Assembly: GCF_027941835.1 (NCBI RefSeq)
Contig: NZ_CP116005.1
Span: 930,001 to 994,000, forward strand
Source: Sphingosinicella microcystinivorans
Lineage (GTDB): Bacteria > Pseudomonadota > Alphaproteobacteria > Sphingomonadales > Sphingomonadaceae
Direction of reading: 5' to 3'
Length of the DNA stretch: 64,000 nt
Part shown: piece by piece, positions 1-9,465 of the stretch
Layout: each line of letters begins with the position of its first letter
How positions within the stretch are numbered: position 1 is the stretch's first letter
Notes under the pieces: model-generated
The model's input: the letters and a program-made list of their open reading frames with translations, nothing else
Database searches by the model: none
Told to the model about the DNA's origin: nothing
Translations under genes and position numbers: made by a program

Positions 1-1511
1 AGCACGCGCAGCGCATCCCGCCCTTCGAACAGATATTTGACGAAGCAACTGTGATCGAACAACGTGACGTTTTCCGCCGTATTGATACATTCCCGGCGGG
101 AATTCCCGAACCAGCTCGGTCGACCGTAGGAATAGCGGATATCATGGGGAACGCCGGGCTCGCCGAAGAAACCGGGACGCTCATAACCCGCCGCCTCGGT
201 CATCCACGCCCCCTTGGCGAGAAGACGGTCATGGAAAGGGCTCCTGCGGATGTCGCGCGCCGTCTCGAACTGCCGGCCGGGCCAATGCATGTCCATCAGA
301 AGGCCGAGCGTCTCCGTGGTCCGATCGTAGAGATATTTCCTGTTCGTCTGGAACACCATCATGCGGCGAACATCGACATCGGTCAATTCGACGGGAGGCA
401 GGTCATCGCGGATCCAGTCGGCTAGAACCTTGCCGACCCCTCCGGATGACAGGATACCGACGGAGTTGAAGCCGCACGCCGTGAACAATCCCTTCACCTC
501 GGGCGTTTCGCCCAGAAGATAGCGATCATCCGGCGTGAAACTCTCCGGACCATTGAAGAACAGTTTTATGCCGGCATCGGCGAGCAGCGGCACACGATTG
601 ACGGCCATCTCCAGAATGGGCTCGAAATGCTCGAAATCCTCGGGCAGCGTGTCGAAGCAAAAGTCGGGGTTGATGCCGCCGTGTCCCCACGGCTTGGCCT
701 TGGGCTCGAAGCAGCCCAGCAGGATCTTGCCTGCATCTTCCTTGTAATAGGCATGTTCGTCGGAGACGAAGAGCACCGGCAAGCGCTTGGGCAGGTCCGG
801 GATATGCTCGGTCACGATGTAGAAGTGTTCGGCGGCGTGCAGCGGAAGGCTGACGCCAACCCCGGCAGCGAGATCGCGCGACCACATGCCTCCGGTTATC
901 ACGACCTTGCGCGCGCGGATTTCTCCCCTGTCGGTCATGACACCGATCACCCGGCCGTTTTCGACGAGGATATTCGTCACGGGCGTGTTCTCGAATATCC
1001 TCGCGCCGCCCATGCGGGCACCCTTGACATAGGCCATGGTCACATCAGTCGGGTTCACCTGACCGTCCTGCGGGAACCAGAAGCCGCCGACCAAGCCGTC
1101 GGTATTGATCGGACCCCAACGCTCCTTGATCTCGCCGGTACTGAGGGCTTCCACGGGTAGGCCGAAATTGCGACCCATGGAAGCGCCGCGCGCCAGCTCT
1201 TCGTAGCGTGCCTCGGTCTTCGCCACGCGGAGCGAGCCGTTCTGAACGAAACCCGTCGCAAGACCGGTCTCCTCCTCGAGCTGGCCGAACAGCTGACCGG
1301 TGTAATAGGCAAGTTCCGTCATGCGCCGATTTGCGCGCAACTGCGTCACCAGACCCGCCGCGTGCCAGGTCGTGCCGCAAGTCAACTGCCTGCGTTCGCA
1401 CAGCACCACGTCGGATATCCCGATCTTCGTGAGATGATACGCGATCGAGCAACCGGCAATGCCGCCGCCGATGACAACGACGTCGGCCTGCCCGGGGAGT
1501 TCTGAAGCCAT
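1..1511 (-). CDS. FAD-dependent oxidoreductase of the dimethylglycine/sarcosine dehydrogenase family (3' end cut by the window)
   Basis: The protein starts at an ATG at 1511 and reads open to base 1, so its C-terminus lies outside the window. The N-terminus has an FAD Rossmann fold (VVVIGGGIAGCSIAYHLTKI, near residue 10), then CERRQLTCGTTWHAAGL, the typical DAO/DMGDH-family segment in which a His precedes AAGL. Around residue 485 the DAO domain gives way to a GcvT-like aminomethyltransferase domain (ENVTLFDHSCFVKYLFEG), the layout of dimethylglycine and sarcosine dehydrogenases, which oxidatively demethylate N-methyl amino acids and pass C1 units to tetrahydrofolate. It lies downstream of the aminotransferase and dehydrogenase genes on the same strand with a 194-bp gap, so co-transcription is possible but not certain. 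The substrate cannot be read from the sequence. Confidence 0.85.
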   Translation of the reverse strand, partial: MASELPGQADVVVIGGGIAGCSIAYHLTKIGISDVVLCERRQLTCGTTWHAAGLVTQLRANRRMTELAYYTGQLFGQLEEETGLATGFVQNGSLRVAKTEARYEELARGASMGRNFGLPVEALSTGEIKERWGPINTDGLVGGFWFPQDGQVNPTDVTMAYVKGARMGGARIFENTPVTNILVENGRVIGVMTDRGEIRARKVVITGGMWSRDLAAGVGVSLPLHAAEHFYIVTEHIPDLPKRLPVLFVSDEHAYYKEDAGKILLGCFEPKAKPWGHGGINPDFCFDTLPEDFEHFEPILEMAVNRVPLLADAGIKLFFNGPESFTPDDRYLLGETPEVKGLFTACGFNSVGILSSGGVGKVLADWIRDDLPPVELTDVDVRRMMVFQTNRKYLYDRTTETLGLLMDMHWPGRQFETARDIRRSPFHDRLLAKGAWMTEAAGYERPGFFGEPGVPHDIRYSYGRPSWFGNSRRECINTAENVTLFDHSCFVKYLFEGRDALRV

Positions 1512-1705
1512 AGAATATCCCGAAAAATGCTACATGATTCTGGTGTCCTGCCCTGAAACCTATTCCATCTCAGAACGGCGATGGGATACCCCAACGTGAG
1601 TAGATGCCATTCGATCTGCGACGAGATCGGCCGGGATCGAAAGCGTGGGAGCGCCGTCCCACGCGTGCCGCAAACAGCCGGGTTTCACGAAGGGCCGGAA
1701 CCCGC

Positions 1706-2998
1706 TCAGGCAGCTTTCAGGATCACCGTCCCCAGCGATGCCTCGATAATGTCGAGCGCTTCGTCGAGCACTGCATCCGGAATCGTCAGCGGCGGAAGCA
1801 GCCGAATTACGTTGAACCTCATGCCGCAGGACAACAGGATCAGACCCCGCCGTTCGGCCTCCGCGACCAACGCAGCCGTAAGCGCTGCATCGGCCGCCCG
1901 GGTCTCACGATCCGATACGAGTTCGAATGCGACCATTGCACCCGGGCCGCGAATATCGCCGATCGGCTCCATCCCCTGCCTCGCGGCAAGCGCACGCAGG
2001 CGGCGGGTGATCTTCTCGCCGATATTCGCGGCCCTTTCGCAAAGCCGCTCTTCCTCGATCACGTCGAGCACTGCATTTGCCGCTGCAACCGCTAGGGGAT
2101 TGCCGGCGTAAGTCCCGCCGAGGCCGCCCGGCTGCGCGGCATCCATGAGCTCGGCGCGGCCGACGACCGCGGACAGAGGCAGGCCTCCGGCGAGGCCCTT
2201 CGCCATCGTCACCAGATCGGCCTTCACGCCCGAATGGTCGAGCCCGAACATCTTGCCGGTTCGCGCCATACCCGCCTGAACCTCATCGACGATGAGCAGG
2301 ATGCCGTGGCGGTCGGCAAGATCGCGCAGGCCGTGCAGGAACGGATCGGGCGCCGGAACAAAGCCACCCTCGCCCTGCACCGGCTCGATGATGAAGGCCG
2401 CCACCCGCGTTGGATCGACATCTGTGGCGAACAGGGATTCGACATCGGCAAGCGCCACCTCGACCGAAATGCCGAGATAGGCATTCGGGAAAACGGCATG
2501 ATAGATGTCGGAAGGGAACGGGCCGAACCCCTTCTTGTAAGGGACAACCTTGCCGGTGAGCGCCATGCCCATCAGTGTCCGGCCGTGAAAAGCCCCGGAA
2601 AAGGCTATGACGGCGGGCCGGCCGGTCGCCGCGCGCGCGATCTTGACCGCATTCTCGACCGCTTCCGCACCGGTCGTAACCAGCATCGTCTTTGCGGGCC
2701 CATTCAGCGGCGCAATCCTGTTGAGCCGCTCGGCAAGACGGATATAGCCCTCGAACGGCCCGACATGGAAACACGTATGGGTGAAACGGCTCGCCTGCTC
2801 GGCAACGGCGGCCATGACTTTCGGATGGCAGTGCCCCGTATTGTTGACGGCGATGCCGGCAGCCATATCAATGAACCGGCGCCCGTCGACGTCCCAGAGT
2901 TCCGCATTGAGGGCCCGCTCCACATAGACGGTCTTTGTGCCCACGCCCCTGGTGACGGCCGCGGCATGACGCGCCTTCAGTTCCCCGGAACGTGTCAT
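1706..2998 (-). CDS. gabT: 4-aminobutyrate / 5-aminovalerate aminotransferase (class III PLP aminotransferase)
   Basis: A 430-aa class III omega-aminotransferase, usual length for GabT/DavT. The start MTRSGELK at 2998 is chosen over a longer reading because an AGGGGAG ribosome-binding site lies just upstream and the family N-terminus begins here. Visible family motifs are the TTGAEAVENAVKIAR phosphate-binding region, AFSGAFHGRTLMGMALTGK, the VDEVQAGMARTGK segment whose Asp contacts the PLP ring nitrogen, and the Schiff-base lysine in VTMAKGLAGGLPL. It moves the terminal amino group of GABA or 5-aminovalerate to 2-oxoglutarate, giving a semialdehyde. Its partner dehydrogenase lies 55 bp upstream, and glutaryl-CoA dehydrogenase is nearby, so the DavT role (lysine/5-aminovalerate catabolism) is as likely as GabT. 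Confidence 0.92.
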   Translation of the reverse strand: MTRSGELKARHAAAVTRGVGTKTVYVERALNAELWDVDGRRFIDMAAGIAVNNTGHCHPKVMAAVAEQASRFTHTCFHVGPFEGYIRLAERLNRIAPLNGPAKTMLVTTGAEAVENAVKIARAATGRPAVIAFSGAFHGRTLMGMALTGKVVPYKKGFGPFPSDIYHAVFPNAYLGISVEVALADVESLFATDVDPTRVAAFIIEPVQGEGGFVPAPDPFLHGLRDLADRHGILLIVDEVQAGMARTGKMFGLDHSGVKADLVTMAKGLAGGLPLSAVVGRAELMDAAQPGGLGGTYAGNPLAVAAANAVLDVIEEERLCERAANIGEKITRRLRALAARQGMEPIGDIRGPGAMVAFELVSDRETRAADAALTAALVAEAERRGLILLSCGMRFNVIRLLPPLTIPDAVLDEALDIIEASLGTVILKAA

Positions 2999-3053
2999 TG
3001 CCTGCTCCCCTGAAGACCGACCGGTTTCGATGCTGCGAGCGCGCCCCGGACGA

Positions 3054-4541
3054 TCACCACCCCCCTGCCACCCGGCGGTCGGCGCGGGGACCGCCAAGGT
3101 CGAAGGAAATGAGCTTCTTTTCGGTGAAGGAATCCAGAAACCATTGAGAAAGCTCGCGGCCGACACCGCTTTTTCCCGCGCCACCGAAAGGCGCGAGCTG
3201 GTCCCAGTAGTTTGAGGTCTCATTAACATTGACCGTGCCGTGCGGAAGCGCTTCGGCAACCCGCCACGCCTTCGCCAGATCCTTGCTCCAAAGCGAAGCG
3301 ACCAGCCCCAGTTCGGATTGATTGGCGATCGTGATCGCTTCCTCGGCCGAGGCGACCTTGATAACCGTCGCGATCGGGGCAAAGGACTCCTCCCTGCAAA
3401 CCAGCATCTCGGACGAAGCATTCGTGATGATCGTCGGCGGGAAATAGAGCGCATGCTCCTCGCCGAACTGCTCGACGGTAGCCCCTTTCGCACGGGCATC
3501 TCCCACGTGCGCGCGGGCGCGTTCGCGTGTGGCCTCGTTGCACAGGGGACCGATGTCCGTATCCTCGAGGAACGGATCCCCCATCCGGAGGGCGGCCGTC
3601 GCTTTCCGGAATTTTTCCATGAACTCGTCGTAGACCGCCTCGTGGATCAAAAGCCGCTCCGACGACGTGCAGACCTGGCCGGAATAATAGAAGGCGCCCA
3701 CGACCGCACCCTCGACGGCGGCATCGACATCCGCATCCTCCAGCACAATCTGGGGACCGTCGCCGCCGAGTTCGAGCAGCATCGGCCGCAGCGGGTTCGC
3801 GCGCGCGATGCGCTCCCCGGTCGCGGTCGAACCCGTGAAGAAGATGCCTTTGACATCGCTGTCGTCAACGATCGCCGCACCGACGTCGCCATAGCCCTGA
3901 ACCATGTTCATCACACCGTCGGGGAAACCGGCCTCAGCGAACATCTCGGCCACCATGGCGCAGGCGACGGGCGCATATTCGGTCGGCTTCCAGACGGTCG
4001 TGTTGCCTGCGACGGCAGCATGGGCGAGAGCGATCGACGAGATATCGGTCGGGAAGTTGTACGGTGTAATGACGCCGATCACGCCCAACGGGCGGTGGCC
4101 TAGCACCAGCCGCTTGTTGTTTGACTTTTCCTGGGTCGAAGGCAGCAGCATTCCGCGGTAGCGCAGGATCTCTTCCGCCGCTTTCCCCCAGGACGGCGAT
4201 GAATATTCGAATGTCTCTTCCCGCGCGGCCAGGATCGGTTTGGCGACTTCGGCGGTCACCATGCGGGCGATCGTCTCCGCCCGCTCGACGAACAGCCTGT
4301 GCATGTTGCGCATGATCTGCGCGCGCTCGACAACCGACAGTGCAGACCATGCCGGGAAGGCGGCCTTGGCGGCCTGCACGGCGCGGCGGGCATCATCCGG
4401 GCCGGAGCGCCCCACCTCGTGCAATATGTCTCCGCTATGCGGCGATCTGACGGCGAACGTCCCCGCCGAACCCGACTGCCACCGGCCGTCGATCAGCGAG
4501 CCGCTGAGAAGCTTCTTATCGAATGCCGGGTTCGCAAGCAT
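3054..4541 (-). CDS. gabD: Succinate/glutarate-semialdehyde dehydrogenase-like aldehyde dehydrogenase
   Basis: A full-length 495-aa NAD(P)-dependent aldehyde dehydrogenase. Key motifs are the TPYNFPTDISSIALAHA cofactor-cradle region, FFTGSTATGERIA, the general-base Glu in LLELGGDGPQIVLEDADVD and the nucleophilic Cys in YYSGQVCTSSERLLI. It should oxidise the semialdehyde made by the downstream aminotransferase to the dicarboxylic acid (succinate or glutarate). The sequence is closer in feel to the broad benzaldehyde/aldehyde dehydrogenase group than to the canonical E. coli GabD, so the exact substrate is inferred from the neighbouring aminotransferase and the glutaryl-CoA dehydrogenase at 5.7 kb. 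It is the first gene of the leftward pair; a 127-bp gap separates it from the LysR gene. Confidence 0.88.
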   Translation of the reverse strand: MLANPAFDKKLLSGSLIDGRWQSGSAGTFAVRSPHSGDILHEVGRSGPDDARRAVQAAKAAFPAWSALSVVERAQIMRNMHRLFVERAETIARMVTAEVAKPILAAREETFEYSSPSWGKAAEEILRYRGMLLPSTQEKSNNKRLVLGHRPLGVIGVITPYNFPTDISSIALAHAAVAGNTTVWKPTEYAPVACAMVAEMFAEAGFPDGVMNMVQGYGDVGAAIVDDSDVKGIFFTGSTATGERIARANPLRPMLLELGGDGPQIVLEDADVDAAVEGAVVGAFYYSGQVCTSSERLLIHEAVYDEFMEKFRKATAALRMGDPFLEDTDIGPLCNEATRERARAHVGDARAKGATVEQFGEEHALYFPPTIITNASSEMLVCREESFAPIATVIKVASAEEAITIANQSELGLVASLWSKDLAKAWRVAEALPHGTVNVNETSNYWDQLAPFGGAGKSGVGRELSQWFLDSFTEKKLISFDLGGPRADRRVAGGW

Positions 4542-4668
4542 TTATAAACTCTCCGAATTGTTGGGCCTGCCTCGCAACCGTCGTCGCAGGGGCACGCGTA
4601 TACCGGCTATCATTCTTGAACGACCGGGAGATACCTTGACAATACCCACGGAGAGGTAGGCCTCCGGC

Positions 4669-5562
4669 TCATGGCTGACACGCCCGTGCGGTGGCAACAA
4701 AGGCCCTTACGCTCGGAGAGCTTTCGGTGCGCAGCCAGGCAAGCGAAAGGGAGACGGAATCCGCATAGTCTTCGACCTTTCGGAAGGTGACGCCCCTTAT
4801 CCCGAGCCGCTCGAACGATCCGGGCACCAGCGCGACGCCGTAATCGCCCGCGGCCATGCTGATCGCGGTAATGAAGTCTCCGACCGAATGGGCCGCATGG
4901 ACATGGAAGCCGCCTGCCCTGCCCAGCCGCGCAAGATTTTCCGTGAACCCTTCGGTTTCGGCGAACTGGGGCACGATGAAGCATTCCGAGGCCAGATCGC
5001 GGGCCCGGATGACAGGATGATGAAGCAGCGGGCTGTTCACGTTGATTGCGAGAAGAAGCTGGTCGTGGTGCACGACCTGCGCGGCGATCCCCTCCGGATA
5101 GGCAGCGCGCGAACGCACCAGACCCACGTCCACGAGGCCATCGGAAATCGCCCGGAGCTGGCTGGGCGTATCCATCGTGGTCAGACGCATCAGGACCGAA
5201 GGATGGGCTCTCCTGAAGGTCCCGAGCATTTCCGAAAGCACGCCGCTCATCGCGGCCGAGACCACGTAGGCCAGTTCGACCTGTCCGATCTCGCCGCGGC
5301 CCGCCAGCCGACCGATCCGGTCGGCCCGCTCGATCTGCCGGAGCGCGGCCTGAGCCTCGACGAGGAACATCCGGCCCGCGTCGGTCAGCGATACGGCCGA
5401 TCGCTTCCGGCGGTTGAACAGCCTGACCCCCAGATCCTCCTCGAGCCTCTTGATCTGGCTGCTCACCGCGGACTGGGCGATCGAAAGCGCCTCGGCGGCG
5501 CGGCCGAAATGCATGTGCTGCGCGAGCACTGCGAAATAGCGGAGCTGCCTGCTGTCTATCAT
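4669..5562 (-). CDS. LysR-family transcriptional regulator
   Basis: A 297-aa LysR-type regulator. The N-terminal winged HTH is clear (LRYFAVLAQHMHFGRAAEAL, then AQSAVSSQIKRLEEDLGVRL and LFNRRKRSAVSLTDAGRMFL), followed by a two-subdomain periplasmic-binding-like effector domain (about residues 90-295). The start at 5562 (MIDSRQLRYF) is preferred to the upstream Met because the DNA-binding domain of the family begins at that point. It is divergent from gcdH, and the intergenic region holds a dyad typical of LysR operators, so it probably autoregulates and controls gcdH (compare GcdR in pseudomonads, which responds to glutarate). Control of the gabD-gabT genes downstream is also plausible. The effector is inferred, not seen. 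Confidence 0.9.
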   Translation of the reverse strand: MIDSRQLRYFAVLAQHMHFGRAAEALSIAQSAVSSQIKRLEEDLGVRLFNRRKRSAVSLTDAGRMFLVEAQAALRQIERADRIGRLAGRGEIGQVELAYVVSAAMSGVLSEMLGTFRRAHPSVLMRLTTMDTPSQLRAISDGLVDVGLVRSRAAYPEGIAAQVVHHDQLLLAINVNSPLLHHPVIRARDLASECFIVPQFAETEGFTENLARLGRAGGFHVHAAHSVGDFITAISMAAGDYGVALVPGSFERLGIRGVTFRKVEDYADSVSLSLAWLRTESSPSVRAFVATARACQP

Positions 5563-5569
5563 ACGTTCT

Positions 5570-5592
5570 TTTAATCTGATTATCGGATTAAA
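5570..5592. promoter_or_regulatory. Candidate LysR operator between the LysR gene and gcdH
   Basis: A perfect inverted repeat TTTAATC-N9-GATTAAA lies 8 bp upstream of the LysR start and about 100 bp upstream of gcdH. A/T-rich dyads with this arm and spacer geometry (containing T-N11-A) are the usual recognition sites of LysR-type regulators. Function is inferred from position and symmetry. Confidence 0.6.
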
Positions 5593-5692
5593 TTGACAGA
5601 AAATCCTATTGGAAGTCAAACCCTGCGCTGTGCTCCCCTGTCATCGCCGGTCGCGGAACATGCCCGGCCAGACAAGGCGGAAGGAACATCTC

Positions 5693-6877
5693 ATGGGCAA
5701 ACCGGTACGCTTCGACTGGGAAGACGCTTTCTTCCTCGATGAACAGCTTACCGACGACGAACGCATGATCCGGGACACGGCGGCCGCCTACGCTCAGGAG
5801 AAGCTTCAGCCGCGCGCCGCCGAGGCTTTCGAGAGAGAGCACACGGACCCGTCCATATTCCGCGAGATGGGCGAGATGGGCTTGCTGGGCTGCACCCTTC
5901 CCGAGCGCTACGGCGGTGTCGACGCGTCCTACGTCACCTACGGCCTCATCGCCCGGGAGATCGAGCGTGTCGATTCGGGCTACCGGTCCATGATGTCGGT
6001 GCAGTCGAGCCTCGTGATGTACCCCATCCACGCCTATGGCTCCGAAGCGCAGAAGGAAGCCTATCTCCGTCGCCTCGCCAGCGGCGAATGGATCGGCTGC
6101 TTCGGCCTCACCGAACCCGACGCAGGGTCCGACCCGGGCGGTATGCGGACCCGTGCCCGGAAGATCGACGGCGGCTATCGCATCAGCGGCTCGAAAACAT
6201 GGATCTCCAACGCGCCGATCGCCGACGTCTTCGTGATCTGGGCGAAATCGGACGCCCACGGCGGCGCGATCCGCGGCTTTGTCCTCGAAAAGGGTATGAA
6301 GGGCCTCAGCGCACCGAAAATCGAAGGCAAGCTGTCCCTTCGCGCGTCGATCACGGGCATGGTGGTCATGGAGGATGTCGAAGTCGGCGAGGACGCATTG
6401 CTTCCCGATGTCGAAGGCCTGAAAGGGCCGTTCGGCTGCCTGAATCGTGCCCGTTACGGCATCAGCTGGGGCGCGCTCGGCGCTGCCGAATTCTGTTATC
6501 ATGCGGCCCGGCAATACGGTCTTGATCGCAAGCAGTTCGGCCGGCCGCTGGCCGCCACCCAGCTCTATCAGAAAAAGCTCGCCGACATGGCGACCGCCAT
6601 CAGCTTCGGGTTGCAGGCCTCGCTGCGTGTCGGACGCCTGATGGGCGACGGCCGCTTCGCCCCCGAGATGATATCAATGATCAAGCGCGAGAACGTCGGC
6701 AATGCACTCGATATTGCACGCACGGCACGCGACATGCACGGCGGCAACGGGATTTCGGGCGAGTATCATGTGCTGCGGCACGCGATCAATCTTGAGACGG
6801 TAAACACATACGAAGGCGCGCACGATGTGCACGCACTGATCCTGGGGCGAGCCATTACCGGCATTGCCGCCTTCTGA
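5693..6877 (+). CDS. gcdH: Glutaryl-CoA dehydrogenase
   Basis: A 394-aa flavoprotein that oxidises and decarboxylates glutaryl-CoA to crotonyl-CoA, handing electrons to ETF. It matches the glutaryl-CoA dehydrogenase subgroup rather than generic acyl-CoA dehydrogenases: [50 protein letters not shown] and the C-terminal [20 protein letters not shown] all follow the GCDH signature; the catalytic base is the Glu in TYEGAHD (about residue 374). The start at 5693 has a GGAAGGA ribosome-binding site; the longer reading has none. It is divergent from the LysR gene and probably controlled by it. With the aminotransferase and semialdehyde dehydrogenase it would complete a route from 5-aminovalerate to crotonyl-CoA, except that no glutarate CoA-transferase is visible here. 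Confidence 0.95.
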   Translation: MGKPVRFDWEDAFFLDEQLTDDERMIRDTAAAYAQEKLQPRAAEAFEREHTDPSIFREMGEMGLLGCTLPERYGGVDASYVTYGLIAREIERVDSGYRSMMSVQSSLVMYPIHAYGSEAQKEAYLRRLASGEWIGCFGLTEPDAGSDPGGMRTRARKIDGGYRISGSKTWISNAPIADVFVIWAKSDAHGGAIRGFVLEKGMKGLSAPKIEGKLSLRASITGMVVMEDVEVGEDALLPDVEGLKGPFGCLNRARYGISWGALGAAEFCYHAARQYGLDRKQFGRPLAATQLYQKKLADMATAISFGLQASLRVGRLMGDGRFAPEMISMIKRENVGNALDIARTARDMHGGNGISGEYHVLRHAINLETVNTYEGAHDVHALILGRAITGIAAF

Positions 6878-6952
6878 CGCAGGAAACCGGCAGCGGGCGC
6901 CGAACCGACTTGCGTCAACGGATTTCCGCAAAGCCGCAACCTGCGCCGACGT

Positions 6953-9268
6953 TCAGAAATTCACGCGCACCGCCCCGCCGATGATGCGCGGCGGTCCATA
7001 AACCTGAATCGTGTTGCCGAAATAGGCCGACAGATCGAATGCGTAGGTGAGGTTCTTCTTGTTCGCGAGATTCCTCACGAACAAGGACACTTCCGTATCG
7101 GTGTCACCGACGGAGAATCGGTAGCCGACCCGGGCGTTCATCAACACGTAACCCTTTCCGCTGACCAGCGGCCCGTTGATCGTATTGTAGTATTGACGCC
7201 CGGTGTAGGAACCGTCGTACTGCAATGAAACAGCGCCGTCGCCGAGATCCGCTTCGTACTGCAGCATCCAGTTCGCCGCCAGATCGGGCGCCAGGATCAT
7301 GTTCTGCTTGGAAAAGACGCCGGGCGCCACTTCCACGTCCTTCACGCGCGCCGACATCGCGGACAGCCCGAACCGGGCTTGCAGGCCTGTCACCGGCCGC
7401 GTCGTCAGTTCCACCTCTCCACCGTAGATCGTTGCCGGAAAGTTCGTCACGATCGACGATATGCCGTTGAACACGAACCCCTGGTAATTCTTGTAGTCGT
7501 AGTAGAAGCCGCTCATGTTCAGGCGCATGAGCCCGTTCATGAAATCGGCCTTCATGCCACCTTCGAACGAATCGAGCGTTTCCGGCTTGAACGTCAGTTG
7601 AGAGGGTGCAAGCAGGCCGTCCAGCGGCGCAGTGAAACTGCCGGCCTTCACACCCCGGTTGTAGCCCACATAGAACATGAGATCGCGCATCGGCTTGTAT
7701 TCGACTTGCGCTTTCCACGTGAAAAAACTGTCGTTCAGATCAAGCTGCGTATCGCTCGTCTCCGCCAGCAGCGAGCCCGCCGGGATCACGTCCGCGCAGG
7801 TAAACAGACCCACGGGAATATCGACGCAGGTCGCCCGGATATTGAAATCCTTCCTGTCGTTGGTCCAACGCAGGCCGAGTATCAACTTCAGGTGATCGGT
7901 GAAATCGAACTCGCCCTGCGCGAATGCGGCAAATGCCTTCGTGCTCAATCCGTAGTCGAGATCAATGCCATAGCCATACCCCGGAATCGTCGTTCCCGGC
8001 TCGACATCGGGTGCCCCCGTTTCACCCGGAAACTGGAAGGTGCCGAAGTAGTCGCCGTCGATCTCCAGATAGTAGAGACCGGCCGTCCACGTCAGCCGAT
8101 CCGTTTTGCCGTTCGCGCGAAGCTCGGCGCTGAAGGTGCTGGCATCCTGGTCCGTACCGAACAGTGCGATATTGTAAGGACCGCCGTCGTCGTCCTCCAG
8201 GTAGGACTTCCTGTTCTCGGAATAGTTGACGATACCCGTGAGGCCCCAGCCGTCTCCGGTATAGTTCAGATCTCCGGTATAGGAGACGGATTTCTTGTCG
8301 ACAAAGCCGCGGATATTGGGCGCTTCGGAGTTGATCCGGGGATCGAAGGGGGAGCCGAAGAAATCGGTTGCCGTGAAATCAATGACTCCCTCGGGCGTCG
8401 GCACGGTATCGTAGGCATTGCCGACGTTGTTCACGACACCGTAGTTGAGAGTGAAGCCTGCGACCAGATCGCCGGTAACGTCCCAGTCGACCTGCGCCCG
8501 GATATTCTGGTTGTCCGCGCCGCGGAACTTGTCGGCCTTGGTTGCCTTGGCTTTTTCCGGAAAGCCCCCGTAGACCTGCCCCGTGATCGCGGCGAAGCCG
8601 GCGCCGGAATGCCGGAAGTAGCCGTCAGAATTATTGGAAGCGAAGGACAGACGAGCGCGCACCTTGTCGGAAAGCGGCCCGGAAAGCCCCCCTTCGAAAC
8701 GCAACTGGTTGTATTCGGCGACCGTGATTTCGGTGTAGCCTTCGAATTCGTACGTCGGGGACCTGTTCGTAATGTGAACCAGGCCTCCGGTCGCATTTCG
8801 ACCGAACAGGGTCCCCTGGGGGCCGCGAAGAACCTCGACGCGCTCGACATCGAACATTTCCGACGTCGCCGACCCGGTAAGCGCCATATAGACACCGTCG
8901 ACGTAGACCGCGCTCGGCGCCTCCTGGTGGTCGGCGAAGTCGTTCTGGGAAATCCCGCGAATGGAGAAGAGGCCGGTGGAACTGCCGCCCGAAAAGGACG
9001 TGGCGACAAGTCCGGGCGTCTGGGCGGCGATATTCTCGGTATTAGCCCATCCCATCCGGGCAATATCCTTGTTGGTAAACGCGGATATTGAAATACCGAC
9101 ATCCTGAATGGACTGGCTTCGCTTTTGGGCCGTGACGATGATCTCTTCGATGGCCTCGGGATTGGTGCTCGGGACAGCAGCGCCCTCGGCCTGAACGAAC
9201 GCGGCTGCGTGGTCGCTCAGCACCAGCGACGCGGCTGCAACACCCAAGTATAGACGCGCCTTACCCAT
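6953..9268 (-). CDS. TonB-dependent receptor
   Basis: A 771-aa outer-membrane receptor. It has a signal peptide (about residues 1-25), a TonB-box-like segment EEIIVTAQKRSQSIQD (about 42-57), a plug domain with GLFSIRGISQNDFADH, VEVLRGPQGTLFGRNATGG and a long beta-barrel ending in an aromatic residue (VRVNF), as the BAM signal requires. The IIVTAQKR/LRGPQGTLFGRNATGG type is the abundant sphingomonad receptor family that imports many small organics and siderophores, so substrate cannot be assigned. It ends 75 bp from the gcdH stop and faces it (convergent). Its location suggests import of a compound degraded by the adjacent pathway, but this is inference. Confidence 0.93.
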   Translation of the reverse strand: MGKARLYLGVAAASLVLSDHAAAFVQAEGAAVPSTNPEAIEEIIVTAQKRSQSIQDVGISISAFTNKDIARMGWANTENIAAQTPGLVATSFSGGSSTGLFSIRGISQNDFADHQEAPSAVYVDGVYMALTGSATSEMFDVERVEVLRGPQGTLFGRNATGGLVHITNRSPTYEFEGYTEITVAEYNQLRFEGGLSGPLSDKVRARLSFASNNSDGYFRHSGAGFAAITGQVYGGFPEKAKATKADKFRGADNQNIRAQVDWDVTGDLVAGFTLNYGVVNNVGNAYDTVPTPEGVIDFTATDFFGSPFDPRINSEAPNIRGFVDKKSVSYTGDLNYTGDGWGLTGIVNYSENRKSYLEDDDGGPYNIALFGTDQDASTFSAELRANGKTDRLTWTAGLYYLEIDGDYFGTFQFPGETGAPDVEPGTTIPGYGYGIDLDYGLSTKAFAAFAQGEFDFTDHLKLILGLRWTNDRKDFNIRATCVDIPVGLFTCADVIPAGSLLAETSDTQLDLNDSFFTWKAQVEYKPMRDLMFYVGYNRGVKAGSFTAPLDGLLAPSQLTFKPETLDSFEGGMKADFMNGLMRLNMSGFYYDYKNYQGFVFNGISSIVTNFPATIYGGEVELTTRPVTGLQARFGLSAMSARVKDVEVAPGVFSKQNMILAPDLAANWMLQYEADLGDGAVSLQYDGSYTGRQYYNTINGPLVSGKGYVLMNARVGYRFSVGDTDTEVSLFVRNLANKKNLTYAFDLSAYFGNTIQVYGPPRIIGGAVRVNF

Positions 9269-9465
9269 CTGCCTTCCCCCTTCAACCCCGACATGTATCT
9301 CCCCGTCGTCTATCCAACTCTTCCGGGAGAATATGCCTAGCGTCGTCGATTCAGGATCGGGTCGACAATACCTTCAGGAGGGTACTTCCTCTTCGGAGCC
9401 GGGCCTGCCGATGCACTGGCACGGCTTTCACAAGCGCTTCATCAGGCCCCTTTGTCAAAGGCACG

